Source of the DNA: Silene conica
Lineage: Eukaryota; Streptophyta; Magnoliopsida; Caryophyllales; Caryophyllaceae
Direction of reading: 5' to 3'
Assembly (NCBI GenBank): GCA_029255685.2
Contig: CM055313.2
Location: 48,378,079 to 48,442,078, forward strand
Length of the DNA stretch: 64,000 bases
Under the pieces are notes generated by a model, which made no database searches, had not been told where the DNA came from, and worked only from the letters and a program-made list of their open reading frames with translations. Positions 10,590 to 23,763 of the stretch are shown here, one piece after another. Made by a program: the position numbers and the translations under genes. The first letter of the stretch is position 1. Each line of letters begins with the position of its first letter.

Positions 10590-13500
10590 CTACAACTTAG
10601 GAACACATCTAATTCCCATGGAATGAATGTGTCCTTCATGCTTATCACGTGGTAATGCTTTAGTGAGAGGATCCGCTATGTTGTCATCCGTAGCGATCTT
10701 ATCAATGAATATCTTCTTTTACGCGGACTCAGTCGTAGAATCTGCTGTAACATTCTGTTTAGAACTTTTCCAGCTGACAGCAGCGCCATTAAGAGTAAAA
10801 ACGAATCCAGACTGAGATTTCGAGTCATCTCGATCCGTTTGGAAGCTAGCATCTGCGTAACCCGTGGCGCAGAGCGTCGAGTCGCCTCCGTAAGTCAATC
10901 CCCAATCTTTAGTCCTCCGTAGGTACTTAAGAATGTTTTTCACGGCCATCCAGTGTTGTTCACCTGGATGAGCTTGGAATCGACTTGTCATACTCAATGC
11001 ATATGCAACGTCAGGACGTGTGCATATCATGGCATACATGATCGATCGTATTGCCGAAGCATAAGGAATCCGACTCATGCGCTCTTTCTCTTCCATTGAC
11101 TTAGCTTCTTGAGTCTTGCTCAAGTGAAGCCCAGGAGTCATAGGAAGGAAGCCCTTCTTGGAGTTCGTCATGCTGAATCTCTCCAGAATCTTCTCTATAT
11201 AAGACTCCTGACTGAGAGACAACATCCGTCGTGATCTATCCCTGTAGATACGGATGCCCAAAATTCTTTGTGCCTCTCCCAGATCTTTCATCTGGAAATG
11301 GTTTTTCAACCATGCTTTAACCGAAGATAAGAGAGGTATGTCATTCCCAATCAAGAGTATGTCATCGACATACAGTACTAGGAATACAATCTTACTCCCA
11401 CTCGACTTGATATAGAGACATGGTTCCTCGACTGATCGAATGAACCCATTCTCTTTTATCACTTGGTCGAAGCGATGATTCCAACTCCGCGATGCTTGCT
11501 TAAGTCCATAGATGGAACGCTTAAGCTTGCAAACTTTCTTAGGATGTGCTGGATCGATAAAACCCTCGGGTTGTACCATGTACAACTCTTCCTCCAAATA
11601 ACCGTTTAAGAAGGCGGTTTTAACGTCCATTTGCCATATTTCATAGTCATGAAATGCGGCGATCGCTAAGATAATCCGAATGGAACGTAGCATGACTACG
11701 GGTGCAAAGATCTCATCGTAGTGCAAGCCTGGCACTTGGGTGAAACCTTTAGCAACTAGTCTAGCCTTATGGATATCTTGTTGTCCTTCCACGGCATGCT
11801 TTATCTTGTAAAGCCATTTGCATTGAAGGGGACGTACCTTTGCAGGTAGGTCCACAAGATCCCACACGTTGTTCTCATACATGGAGTCCATCTCGGATTG
11901 CATGGCTTCTAGCCATAGCTTTGAGTCAGAACTGGTCATGGCACCTTTATAGGTTGTGGGTTCATTACCCTCTAGGAGTAAGACGTCATCTGTATCGTGT
12001 TCCTCGACCATACCAATGTATCTGTCCGGTGGAATAGAGACTCTTCCTGACCGCCTAGGTTCCTCAGGGATATCTACCGCAGCCTCGGTTGAAGGTACTG
12101 TTTCCTCCAATGGTTGCTCGGTAGTTGGTACTTGAACCTCCGATAACTCGAAGGTTCTATTACTCGACTTGTTCTCGAGAAATTCTTTCTCTAAGAACGT
12201 CGCACTAGCCGCAACAAAAACACGTTGTTTGGTAGGCGAGTAGAAGTAATGACCAAACGTTCCCTTTGGATAGCCTATAAAGTATGTCTTGACCGATCGC
12301 GGGCCGAGCTTATCCTCGTGTCTCCACTTGACATAAGCCTCGCAGCCCCAAACCCGAATAAAGGACAAGTTAGGGACCGTTCCCTTCCATAATTCGTATG
12401 GAGTCTTGTCAACAGCTTTAGACGGACTTCGGTTAAGTAATAGAGCGGCCGACAAAAGAGCATAGCCCCACAATGAATCAGGCACAACGGTGTGACTCAT
12501 CATGGATCGAACCATATCAAGTAAAGTTCGATTTCTCCGTTCGGACACACCATTTAATTGTGGTGTTCCAGGTGGAGTCAACTGTAGCACGATCCCACAG
12601 TCTTTAAGGTGTTGATCAAACTCGTGTGAAAGATACTCACCACCACGATCTGAACGTAGTGCTTTAATCTTTCTACCCAGCTGGTTCTGTACCCGATTCT
12701 GGTATTCTTTGAACTTGTCAAAGGATTCACTTTTATGTTTCATTAAGTAGACATAGCCATATCTACTCAAATCATCCGTGAAAGTGATGAAATACCTATA
12801 GCCTTCTCGTGCGTTGATCGACATAGGGCCACATACGTCCGTATGTATGAGTCCTAATAGGTCGGCAGCGCGCATTCCAACACCTTTGAAGGAAATACGA
12901 GTCATTTTGCCGATGAGACATGATTCACACGTGCCATATGATTCGAAATCAAAGGGCGATATAGCTCCATTCTGTATGAGCTGTTTTACGCGTTTCTCAT
13001 TTATGTGTCCCATACGACAATGCCATAGGTAAGTTTGATCTTTGTCACCTACCTTTAATTTCTTATTATTCACATGTAATATTTCGGTGGTTTGATCTAA
13101 AACATAAATTCCATTCATGGAAACTGCCTTGCCATAAATCATATTGTGTATGGAGAAAATACAGCTATTATTCTCTATTACAAATGAAAAACCGAGTTTG
13201 TCAAGCGCAGAAACTGAAATAATGTTTTTGGACAAACAAGGAACATAATAACAGTTATATAAAGATAACTCGAATCCACTTGGAAGCTGGATCACGTATG
13301 TTCCCCTCGAAATTGAAGCAACACGTGCTCCATTCCCGACACGCAGGTCAACCTCACCCTTGATTAGGGGTTCTTGGTTTCGGAGGCCCTGCACATGATT
13401 ACATAGATGAGAACCACAACCAGTATCTAGTACCCAAGTTCCGTAACTTGCATGGTTAATCTCAATCATGTGAATAAAAGAAGAAGAAGACATACCAACA

Positions 13501-14417
13501 GGAGTAACGCGGCCTGCCTTAATGTCTTCACGATACACGGGGCATGAGCGCCTCCAATGCCCAATCTTGTGGCAATGGTGACATTCCATGCTAGTATCCT
13601 TGCTCTTTGTTTTGCCCTGTGAGTTGCTTGACTCACCTGGCCCACTCTTAGTAAATCCTGGTTTCTTGAACCTGGGCCTACCTACCGCTAGGTCGCCCTG
13701 AGCTTTAGCCTTCCCTTTACCTTTTCCCTTACTTGAGATCATGAGAACATCCTGCTTTAGACTCCCACTCAACTTTAGATCCTTCTCAGTCTGTACGAGA
13801 AGGGAGTGGAGCTCATGAGGAGTCTTCTTCATGTCGTTCATGTAGTAGTTGGCCCTAAAGAGGGCGAACCCATCATGAAGCGAATGAAGCATGCGATCAA
13901 CGATGATGTTCTCACTGATCTTGCAGTTTAGGGACTCCAGTTTCTCGATATTCTCAATCATGTTGAGAATATGTGGGCTAACAGCTTGGCCCTTCTAGAG
14001 TTTCGCCTCAAAGAAGCGACAGGTATGCTCATAAGAAACGATTCTCGGAGCCTTGGAGAATTCGTTAGTGAGCGTGGTGAAAATCTTGTTTGCACCATGG
14101 GTTATGAAGCGTCTTTGCAAATTAGATTCCATTGCATAGATGAGTACGTTCTTTATCGCACCCGCTTCCATGACGAAGTCGCTATGAGCGCGAACATCGT
14201 TGGCTCTAGCTCCAGTTCCTGGGTGTGCCGGAATGGGCTCAGTTAAAAACTTAAGCTTTCCGTCAGCAATGGCAGCATTCCGTAGTGCTGCCACCCAGTC
14301 AGAGAAGTTTGACCCATCATTCCTCAGTCTAGTTGACTGATTCATGGAGTCCATGAAGGCTTTTAGCCAGGATTCACGTGCTAGCTTGGCACTTGGCATT
14401 GGGTCTTCACCAGCCAT
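10590..14417 (-). pseudogene. Element C gag-pol (Gag, protease, integrase, RT, truncated RNase H)
   Basis: Minus-strand polyprotein starting at 14417, same start as A and B. TAG at 13996-13994 replaces a Gag CAG codon; downstream the frame is open from 13961 to 10719. In order: C-terminal Gag, CCHC knuckle, Asp-Thr-Gly protease, GAG_pre-integrase His-His/Cys-Cys region, integrase core with Asp, Asp and Glu in the usual spacing, reverse transcriptase with Tyr-Val-Asp-Asp, and the first part of RNase H. A 204-bp (68-codon) in-frame deletion just before 10719 removes the Glu-Tyr-Tyr-Ala and Tyr-Cys-Asp-Asn segments, and the next Gln codon is TAA. The last codons down to 10590 are recognisable. 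With LTRs this similar, the lesions may have existed before insertion, implying mobilisation in trans. Confidence 0.93.
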
Positions 14418-15820
14418 TTTAGTTTTACAGCAGTTTTTAATGAACGTGTTCTACACTGAAAGAAGATAAAACAAAACCATATAAGCAACTTATTGTTGTG
14501 ATTTAAGTCTATATTAAATTGAATTTAAACTTGTAGACTCATGCATTTATATAATTGATCTCCCTCAAGAATTATATAAACGATCCCAAGACTCAATTTC
14601 CGTATATTGATAAACCCACAGTTTGGCTAATTCTAATCGTTGGAACTCTTGGTCGATAGATTTCCGTAAATCCTATCTATTAGTCCATCTCAGTCACTGG
14701 AATATTATCGAGTGACCATGATGTTGAGATAAAATAAATCATCTGTTCCCACTTACCCGACGTAGAAGGGGTCATATTATGCCTACCGACGAAGAAGGGA
14801 TTCATGGGAGGCTGATTTATAAAGACTAATCTCAATTTTTGGTTATACGAGGAAGACCCCATCAACTCTTATTTATCCATATTTAAGTGAACTAAAAACT
14901 AGCATTTGCGTGAATGAATTAAATAAAGTGATGGCTTTTAAATTGACATGTGACATCTGTATTGTCACAGAAAACTAACGCGTGACCTCTACATGAGTCA
15001 GTTTTCAGGCATGATATAGGTGGTTTGGTTTTTAGGCGGAATATGATGCTAGCTATTATCGATGAAAGCATAAAGATAAATGCAATAAACGTAAATAAAA
15101 GTCCTAGTGTGGCCTATCCTACCAAAATAAACATAAAACAACTTGGAATCCACCGTTGGACCCTAGAAGCTTGTCTTGATGTTCCATCTTGGTCCTTGCA
15201 GCGGGAGTGAGCATCCGGTCTCCGTCTTGTCTTTGGTCTTCACAAAATTACTAATTTAAATTACAAAAGTAGTCCTAGATACATTCTAATTTAAAAACAA
15301 AAGTAATTACATGGCAAAAACCCAAAACGGAGATTCAAGATCTCAAGATTACAAGCAAGACTGTGTCCCATCATTACGGTGACACAATCTTCTAAGACCA
15401 CACTAAGTTACAACCGTTTGCAAAATTAAATACGTTATTGAAAGCATTCATTAGACATTCAACAAGACGATAAATAAAATGCATCAACTAGATTAAAATT
15501 CATACATGACATAATACTGTTATTATGATTAACAAATTTTTACCAAACCACCTTTTAGGATTAAAATTATGTGATTATACCGTTTTAACCACTTAAATTT
15601 TAACAAACATATAATCCATTATTTTAAACTGTTTTAAAACAATATGTATCAAACGAGGGTGAACCGTTTCACTAAATAATACACTATTTCCGTATATAGT
15701 ATATTATTTTAAGCCATGTGAAAATAAAACATGTTATTTTCGTAAAATAAAAAAAAACGATTCTGTTACAGGGGTGGTCCACCGACCGGAAAAAACAGGT
15801 CTACCGACCACCTGACGAAA

Positions 15821-15862
<42 letters not shown>

Positions 15863-16110
15863 GTTTTTTAAAGCAGAATGGTCGACCGACCCGAAAAACA
15901 GGTCGACCGACCACAAAACACGAAACCGAGTTTCTGAACACGATTTCTCACAAAGGAAACTGTTTTAAAAAAAAACAGAAAACTCACACAGGGGCGGTCG
16001 ACCGACCGCTATAACTGGTCGACCGACCGACACGGCGGCAGAAACGAGATTTTTCAAAAACTTTTAAATAAACTTATGAAAAACACAAAAGTAAAATTTT
16101 CATGGCCTAA
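14418..16110 (-). other. Leader of element C, with palindromic modules
   Basis: About 1.7 kb, homologous to the leaders of A and B. Palindromic GTCGAC-type boxes lie at 15990-16036, 15877-15914 and (decayed) 15773-15812, in pairs separated by about 10-15 bases. A poly-T run of about 35 bases (plus strand) lies at about 15825-15857. ORFs in this stretch are short and not conserved. Confidence 0.75.
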
Positions 16111-16123
16111 GGCTCTGATACCA
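16111..16123 (-). other. Primer binding site of element C
   Basis: The minus strand reads TGGTATCAGAGCC, 2 nt inside the 5' LTR end at 16126. Confidence 0.9.
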
Positions 16124-16125
16124 CT

Positions 16126-17118
16126 TGTGGGGAATAAAGCATGTATTCACCCTAAACTTGCAGGATTATAATGAAAAATACAGTTGTGTTTATAGTCATA
16201 AGATTAAAAAGGATAAGAAAAAGAATTACAACCTTGGGTCCTTGCTTGAAAAGGCCTAAGAACAGGAATTAAAGTAAATTCCCTCCTATAACTTGCACCC
16301 AAGACTTTGTTTGAGATGATGCCGCGTGTGCTAGAAAATACTCTCCAATTGCCTTGCAATATGGGGAAAGCTATTGAGGTTTTAGATGTGAGATCTGAGT
16401 TTTGGGAGAAGAATGCTCTCAAAACCCTAATTGTGAGAATTATGATTCAACAGTTTCTGACATAAGGAGAAGGACTCTCCTTATGTAGTACTTAGGATGG
16501 GTCGGCCGAATTAGGGTAAGAGTGGGCTTTCTCCACTCTTACCTTATTCCTTTGCATGATTCGACCCGTTTTGCTAAATATTATTTGCGGGATTTTTATT
16601 ATAAATCGCATACGTGTTATCAGATATTAATGCAGTCGATGTATTAATAATGGTCTGATAAAATTACGATATTGTATAATTACCCAAATTAATATAACTG
16701 TTTATATTAATACCCGAAATCAATATTTAATTAAATATAACTGCTTATATTTAATTTTACGAATTAATCATGTAATCCGCATTAGCTAAAATTATTTAAT
16801 CCGTATTAAATAATAATCTCAACATCTTATTGACTAATTTAATAGTCAATACCTCTGACTAACTGTTTAGTCGTATTCGGCATAAATGTGATTGTATTTT
16901 CATACCTTCACATCTCTCAAACGTATCCTATAGGTGTGACGTATAGGGACCAGTTGATCACCGCCATCCGTATGACAATAACGTCAAGCTTATCTAGCAA
17001 GCCAACCGTTATTGATAAACGTGGATCAACTGGTAATAATACAAAAGTATGCCCTTGTGATCCTTAAAGAGATTTAATAAGTCATTGTACTTAATTGTCA
17101 AGGACACCAGCCCCAACA
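16126..17118 (-). repeat. 5' LTR of element C (short form)
   Basis: 993 bp, ending (window right side) at AGCCCCAACA directly before the target duplication GCTTC. This fixes TGTTGGGG as the true LTR start and shows that the 74-bp extension present in A and B is absent. Confidence 0.95.
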
Positions 17119-17123
17119 GCTTC

Positions 17124-17865
17124 TAGGGTCCAACGGTGGATTCCAAGTTGTTTTATGTTTATTTTGGTAGGATAGGCCACACTAGGACTTTTATTTACGT
17201 TTATCGCATTTATTTTATGCTTTCATCGATAATAGCTTGCATCATATTCCGCCTAAAACCAAACCACCTATTACATGCCTGAAAACTGACTCATGTAGAG
17301 GTTACGCGTTAGTTTTCTGTGACAATACAGATGTCACATGTCAATTGCAAAGCCATCACTTTATTTCATTCATTCACGAATATGCTAGATTTTAGTTCAC
17401 TTAATATGAATAAATATAAGTCGATGGGGTCTTCCTCGTATAACCCAAAATTGAGAATAGTCTTTATAAATCAGCCTCCCATGAATCCCTTCTTCGTCGG
17501 TAGGCATAATATGACCCCTTCTACGTCGGGTAAGTGGGAACAGATGATTTATTTTATCTCAACATCATGGTCACTCGATAATATCCAGTGACTGAGATGG
17601 ACTAATAGATAGGATTTACGGAAATCTATCGACCAAGAGTTCCAACGGTGGAATTAGCCAAACTGTGGGCTTATCAATATACGGAAATTGAGTCTTGGGA
17701 TCATTTATATAATTCTTGAGGGAGATCAGTTATATAAATGCATGAGTCTACGAGTTTAAATTCAATTTAATATAGACTTAAATCACAACAATGAGTTGCT
17801 TATATGGTTTTGTTTTATCTTCTTTTCAGTCTAGAACACGTTCAATTAAACTGCTGTATAACTAA
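17124..17865 (+). other. Leader of element B, second part
   Basis: Continues the leader interrupted at 8735. It aligns with 4205-4947 of A almost base for base. The small ORF at 17319-17591 has a counterpart in A but is cut differently there and shows no domain; I treat it as untranslated leader. Confidence 0.8.
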
Positions 17866-20800
17866 ATGGCTGGTGAAGACCCAATGCCAAGTGCCAAGCT
17901 AGCACGTGAATCCTGGCTAAAAGCCTTCATGGACTCCATGAATCAGTCCACAAGACTGAGGAATGATGGGTCAAACTTCTCTGACTGGGAGGCAGCACTA
18001 CGGAATGCTGCCATTGCTGACGGAAAGCTCAAGTACTTAACTGAGCCCATTCCGCCACATCCAGAAACTGGAGCTAGAGCTAACGAAGTTCGCGCTCATA
18101 GCGACTTCGTCATGGAAGCGGGTGCGATAAAGAACGTACTCATCTATGCAATGGAATCCAATTTGCAAAGACGCTTCATAACCCATGGTGCAAACAAGAT
18201 TTTCACCACGCTCACTAACGAATTCTCAAAGGCTCCGAGAATCGTTTTGTATGAGCATACCTGTCGCTTCTTTGAGGCGAAACTCCAGAAGGGCCAAGCT
18301 GTTAGCCCACATATTCTTCACATGATTGAGAATATCGAGAAACTGGAGGCCCTAAACTGCAAGATCAGTGAGAACATAATCGTTGATCGAATGCTTCATT
18401 CACTTCATGATGGGTTCGCCCTCTTTAGGGCCAACTATTACATGAATGACATGGAGAAGACTCCTCATGAGCTCCACACCCTTCTCGTACAGACTGAAAA
18501 GGATCTGAAATTAAGTGGGAGCGTGGAGCAAGATGTTCTCATAATCTCCAGTAAGGGTAAGGTAAGGGTAAAGCTAAAGCTCAGGGCGACCTAACAGTAA
18601 GCAAGCCCAAGTTTAAGAAGTCAGGATTTACTAAGAGTGGGCCAGGTGAGTTGAGCAACTCACAGGGCAAAACAAAGAGCAAGGATACAAGCTTGGAATG
18701 TCACCATTGCCACAAGACTGGGCATTGGAGGCGCTCATGCCCCGTGTATCGTGAGGACATTAAGGCAGGCCGCATTACCCCTGTTGGTATGTCTTCTTCT
18801 TCTTTTATTCACATGATTGAGATTAACCATGCAAGTTACGGAACTTGGGTACTAGATACTGGTTGTGGTTCTCATCTATGTAATCATGTGCAGGGCCTCC
18901 GAAACCAAGAACCCCTAATCAAGGGTGAGGTTGACCTGCGTGTCGGGAATGGAGCACGTGTTGCTGCAGTCTCGAGGGGAACATACGTGATCCAGCTTCC
19001 AAGTGGATTCGAGTTATCTTTATATAACTCTTATTATGTTCCTTGTTTGTCCAAAAACATTATTTCAGTTTCTGCGCTGACAAACTCGGTTTTTCATTTG
19101 TAATAGAGAATAATAGCTGTATTTTCTCCTTACACAATATGATTTATGGCAAGGCAGTTTCCATGAATGGAATTTATGTTTTAGATCAAACCACCGAAAT
19201 ATTACATGTGAATAATAAGAAATTAAAGGTAGGTGACAAAGATCAAACTTACCTATGGCATTGTCGTATGGGACACATAAATGAGAAACGCGTGAAACAG
19301 CTCATACAGAATGGAGCTATCTCGCCCTTTGATTTCGAATCATATGGCACGTGTGAATCATGTCTCATCGGTAAGATGACTCGTATTTCCTTCAAAGGTG
19401 TTGGAATGCGCGCTGCCGACCTATTAGGACTCATACATACGGACGTATGTGGCCCTATTTCGATCAACGTACGAGAAGGCTATAGGTATTTCATCACTTT
19501 CACGGATGATTTGAGTAGATATGGCTATGTCTACTTAATGAAGCACAAAAGTGAATCCTTTGACAAGTTCAAAGAATACCAGAATCGGGTACAGAACCAG
19601 CAGGGTAGAAAGATTAAAGCACTACGTTCTGATCGTGGTGGTGAGTATCTTTCACACGAGTTTGATCAACACCTTAAAGACTGTGGCATCGTGCTACAGT
19701 TAACTCCACCTGGAACACCACAATTAAATGGTGTGTCCGAACGGAGAAATCGAACTCTACTCGATATGGTTCGATCCACGATGAGTCACACCGTCGTGCC
19801 TGATTCATTGTGGGGCTATGCTCTTTTGTCGGCCGCTCTAATACTTAGCCGAAGTCCGTCTAAAGCTGTTGACAAGACTCCATACGAATTATGGAAGGGA
19901 ACGGTCCCTAACCTATCCTTTATTCGGGTTTGGGGCTGCGAGGCTTATGTCAAGTGGAGACACGAGGATAAGCTCGGCCCGCGATCGGTCAAGACATACT
20001 TTATAGGCTATCCAAAGGGAACTTTTGGTCATTACTTCTACTCGCCAACCGAACAACGTGTTTTTGTTGCGGCTAGTGCGACGTTCTTAGAGAAAGAATT
20101 TCTCGAGAAAAAGTCGAGTAATAGAACCTTCGAGTTATCGGAGGTTCAAGAACCAACTGCCGAGCAACCATTGGAGGAAACAGTTCCTTCAACCGAGGCT
20201 GCGGTAGATATTCCTAAGGAACCTAGGAGGACGGGAAGAGTCTCTATTCCTCCGGACAGATACATTGGTATGGTCGAGGAACATGATACAGATGACGTCT
20301 TACTCCTAGAGGGTAATGAACGCACAACCTATAAAGGTGCCATGACTAGTTCTGACTCAAAGCTATGGCTAGAAGCCATGCAATCCGAGATGGACTCCAT
20401 GTATGAGAACAACGTGTGGGATCTTGTGGACCTACCTGCAAAGGTACGTCTCCTTCAATGCAAATGGCTTTACAAGATAAAGCATGCCGTGGAAGGTAAA
20501 CAAGATATCCATAAGGCTAGACTAGTTGCTAAAGGTTTCACCCAAGTGTCAGGCTTGCACTATGATGAGATCTTTGCACCCGTAGTCATGCTACGTTCCA
20601 TTCGGATTATCTTAGCGATCGCCGCATTTCACGATTATGAAATATGGCAAATGGACGTTAAAACCGCCTTCTTAAACGGTTATTTGGAGGAAGAGTTGTA
20701 CATGGTACAACCCGAGGGTTTTATTGATCCAGAACATCCTAAGAAAGTTTGCATGCTTAAGCGTTCCATCTATGGACTTAAGCAAGCATCGCGGAGTTGG

Positions 20801-21895
20801 AATCATCGCTTCGACCAAGTGATAAAAGAGAATGGATTTGTTCGATCAGTCGAGGAACCATGTCTCTATATCAAGTCGAGTGGGAGCAAGATTGTATTCC
20901 TAGTACTGTATGTCGACGAGATACTCTTGATTGGGAATGACATACCTCTCCTATCTTCGGATAAAGCATGGTTGAAAAACCATTTCCAGATGAAAGATCT
21001 GGGAGAGGCACAAAGAATTTTGGGCATCCGTATCTACAGGGATAGATCACGACGGATGTTGTCTCTCAGTCAGGAGTCTTATATAGATAAGATTCTAGAG
21101 AGATTCAGCATGACGAACTCCAAGAAGGGGTTCCTCCCTATGACTCCTGGGCTTCACTTGAGCAAGACTCAAGAAGCTAAGTCATTGGAAGAGAAAGAGC
21201 GCATGAGTCGGATTCCTTATGCCTCGGCAATAGGATCAATCATGTATGCCATGATATGCACACGTCCTGACGTTGCATATGCATTGAGTATGACAAGTCG
21301 ATTCCAAGCTCATCCAGGTGAACAACACTGGATGTCCGTGAAAAACATTCTTAAGTACCTACGGAGGACTAAACATTGGGGATTGACTTACGGAGGCGAC
21401 TCGACGCTCTGCGCCACGGGTTACGCGGATGCTAGCTTCCAAACGGATCGAGATGACTAGAAATCTCAGTCTGGATTCGTTTTTACTCTTAATGGTGCTG
21501 CTGTCAGCTGGAAAAGTTCTAAACAGAGTGTTACAGGAGATTCTACGACTGAGTCCGAGTACTATGCCGCCTCAGAAGCAGCTAAGGAAGCAATATGGAT
21601 GCGTCAATTCTTACAAGGACTATCAGTAGTGCCTAGTTCGAATGACCCAATCACCGTTTATTGTGATAATAAAGGTGCCATCTTCCAAGCTAAGGAGCAT
21701 AAGTCTAGCAACAAGGCTAGGCATGTACAACGGAAAGCTCATCTAATCAGAGATTACATGGAGCAAAAGGAGATTTTCATTGATAAGATCGCTACGGATG
21801 ACAACATAGCTGATCCTCTCACTAAAGCATTACCACGTGATAAGCATGAAGGGCACATTCATTCCATGGGAATTATATGTGTTCCTAAGTTGTAG
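17866..21895 (+). pseudogene. Element B gag-pol (all domains, frameshifted, RT active site altered)
   Basis: 4030 nt against 4032 in A: two single-base losses, one in the Lys/Gly-rich linker near 18555 and one near 19079 at the protease/GAG_pre-integrase border. TAG at 21458-21460 interrupts RNase H; after it the same frame continues to the normal stop at 21895. In order: UBN2-type Gag, CCHC knuckle, Asp-Thr-Gly protease, integrase with DDE core, reverse transcriptase, RNase H. The catalytic Tyr-Val-Asp-Asp of A and C is Tyr-Val-Asp-Glu here (about 20909-20920), a change expected to damage polymerase activity. The candidate 107-nt intron is at 18787-18893. B could have moved only with proteins from another copy unless these changes came later. 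Confidence 0.94.
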
Positions 21896-22684
21896 TACTC
21901 TTTTATGAATTCATGTAATAATTCATTTTTTCTCGTGTACTCTATTCAACCTCATTGTTATGATATATAATGTTTTGTTTTTCATGTGGAATTGTACGCC
22001 AATTTTGAACACCACAAAGTGAACTGAATAACATTACATCGTTTTAGTCCTTGATTACCCACTTGAGCTGATAACTCAGGTAATCATTTTGTGACGTTGG
22101 TTGATGGTGGGTTCAACGAGCCATAAGTCACGTGGATGACTGACCAATCACAAAGGCGAGTTATACGGATATCTCGTAGGACACCCCGTGACAACGTTAT
22201 GGAGTCCTAAATGTTTTATAACATTGGGTGTCGGGTCGTGGATAGGACCTCCATAGTGTTCCTTAGAGTCGAGTCTTTTGACTTTCAACTGTCTCTTGAG
22301 ATTAAGGCAGATTTTGGGTAACTTTGGTTTCTTTCCCACGGTCACCGTAACAGGGGCCAAGAGGATTTTTATGGGTTATTTCATGCTGCGCGATATCGGC
22401 AGGATTCGAGTTGAGGGAAATATCCAAACCCTTATCAGGATTTTATCATTTCTCAGGGCCACTCGAGGAGTAGTAACTGAAATGCATGGCCATGCTCGAA
22501 TACAGATTCGTTTTATCAGTTAAGTTACTCTCTAGTCGAGGAAACCACTCTTGATACAGATCGCTTGTGAGATACGACCTTTGCGAATGCGGATTTGCAA
22601 ATTGTCTTACATTGAGTGGGAGAAATTTTAAAAGGATATGAGATTCGGTTATCGCACCTACACTTGTACGGACAAGTGGGAGTT
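21896..22684 (+). other. 3' untranslated region and outer polypurine tract of element B
   Basis: About 790 bp ending in GGACAAGTGGGAGTT directly before the LTR start TGTTGGAG. No sense coding. The reverse strand keeps a 70-aa ORF (22360-22148) found also in A and C. Confidence 0.8.
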
Positions 22685-23763
22685 TGTTGGAGACTTGTGT
22701 CCTCCACATGTAGTGTGATAACGTCATTGCACATACCCTTGTACGGACAAGTGGGAGATTGTTGGGGCTGGTGTCCTTGACAGTTAGTACAATGACTTAC
22801 TAAATCTCTTAAAGGATCACAAGGGCATACTTTTGTATTATTATCAGTTGATCCACGTTTATCAATAACGGTTGGCTTGCTAGATAAGTTTGACGTTATT
22901 GTCATACGGATGGCGGTGATCAACTGGTCCCTATACGTCACACCTATAGGACACGTTTGAGAGATGTGAAGGTATGAAAATACAGTCACATTTATGCCGG
23001 ATATGACTAAACAGTTAGTCAGAGGTATTGACTATTAAATTAGTCAATGAGATGTTGAGATTATTATTTAATACGGATTAAATAATTTTAGCTAATGCGG
23101 ATTACATGATTAATTCGTAAAATTAAATACAAACAGTTATATTTAATTAAATATTGAATTTGCGTATTAATATAAACAGTTATATTAATTTGGCCAATTA
23201 TACAATATCGTATTTTATCAGACCATTATTAATATATCGACTGTATTAATATCTGATAACATGTGTGCGATTTATAATAAATACCCGCAAATTATATTTT
23301 AGCAAAATCGGTCGAATCATGCATTGGAATAAGGTAAGAGTGGAAAGCCCACTCCTACCCAAGACCAATCTCGGCCGGCCAAGTATTACAAAAGGAGATA
23401 ACTTCTCCTTTTGTGAGACTACTGATGGTTTTACTGATTAAAACAGATCTCAAGAATAATTAGGGTTTTGAGAACATCTTTTTCCCAAAACTCAGATCTC
23501 ACATCTAAAACCTCAAAAGGCTCTCCCCATATTGCAAGGCAATTGGAGAGTATTTTCTAGCACACGCGGCATCATCTCAATCAAGTCTTGGGTGCAAGTT
23601 ATAGGAGGGAATTTACTTTAATTCCTGTTCTTAGGCCATAAGCACAAAGGACCAAAGGTTGATTTCTTTTTCATGCTTTTAATTAACTTATGACTATAAT
23701 CACAATTGTATGTTTCATTATAATCCTGCAAGTTTGGGGCGAATACATGCTTTATTCCCCACA
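22685..23763 (+). repeat. 3' LTR of element B (long form)
   Basis: 1079 bp, the same length as the 5' LTR, with four differences by eye. It ends CCCCACA directly before the target duplication TCTTT. Confidence 0.95.

Larger units (their letters stand above)
8736..17118 (-). mobile_element. Copia LTR retrotransposon C (same family), antisense, inserted in the leader of B
   Basis: 8383 bp, minus strand, target duplication GCTTC at 8731-8735 and 17119-17123. Its LTRs are short (992 and 993 bp) because they begin at the inner motif TGTTGGGG rather than at TGTTGGAG as in A and B. The LTR pair differs by one substitution and one 1-bp indel by eye, so this is the youngest of the three. Gag-pol carries two nonsense codons and a 204-bp in-frame deletion in RNase H. 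Confidence 0.95.
6737..23763 (+). mobile_element. Copia LTR retrotransposon B (same family as A), inserted in A pol
   Basis: LTRs of 1079 bp at both ends, TGTTGGAG...CCCCACA, with perfect target duplication TCTTT (6732-6736 and 23764-23768). Without C (8736-17118) it is about 8.6 kb. The LTRs differ at four positions by eye, fewer than in A. B has two frameshifts, one nonsense codon and an altered reverse-transcriptase active site, so it cannot be autonomous. Confidence 0.95.
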
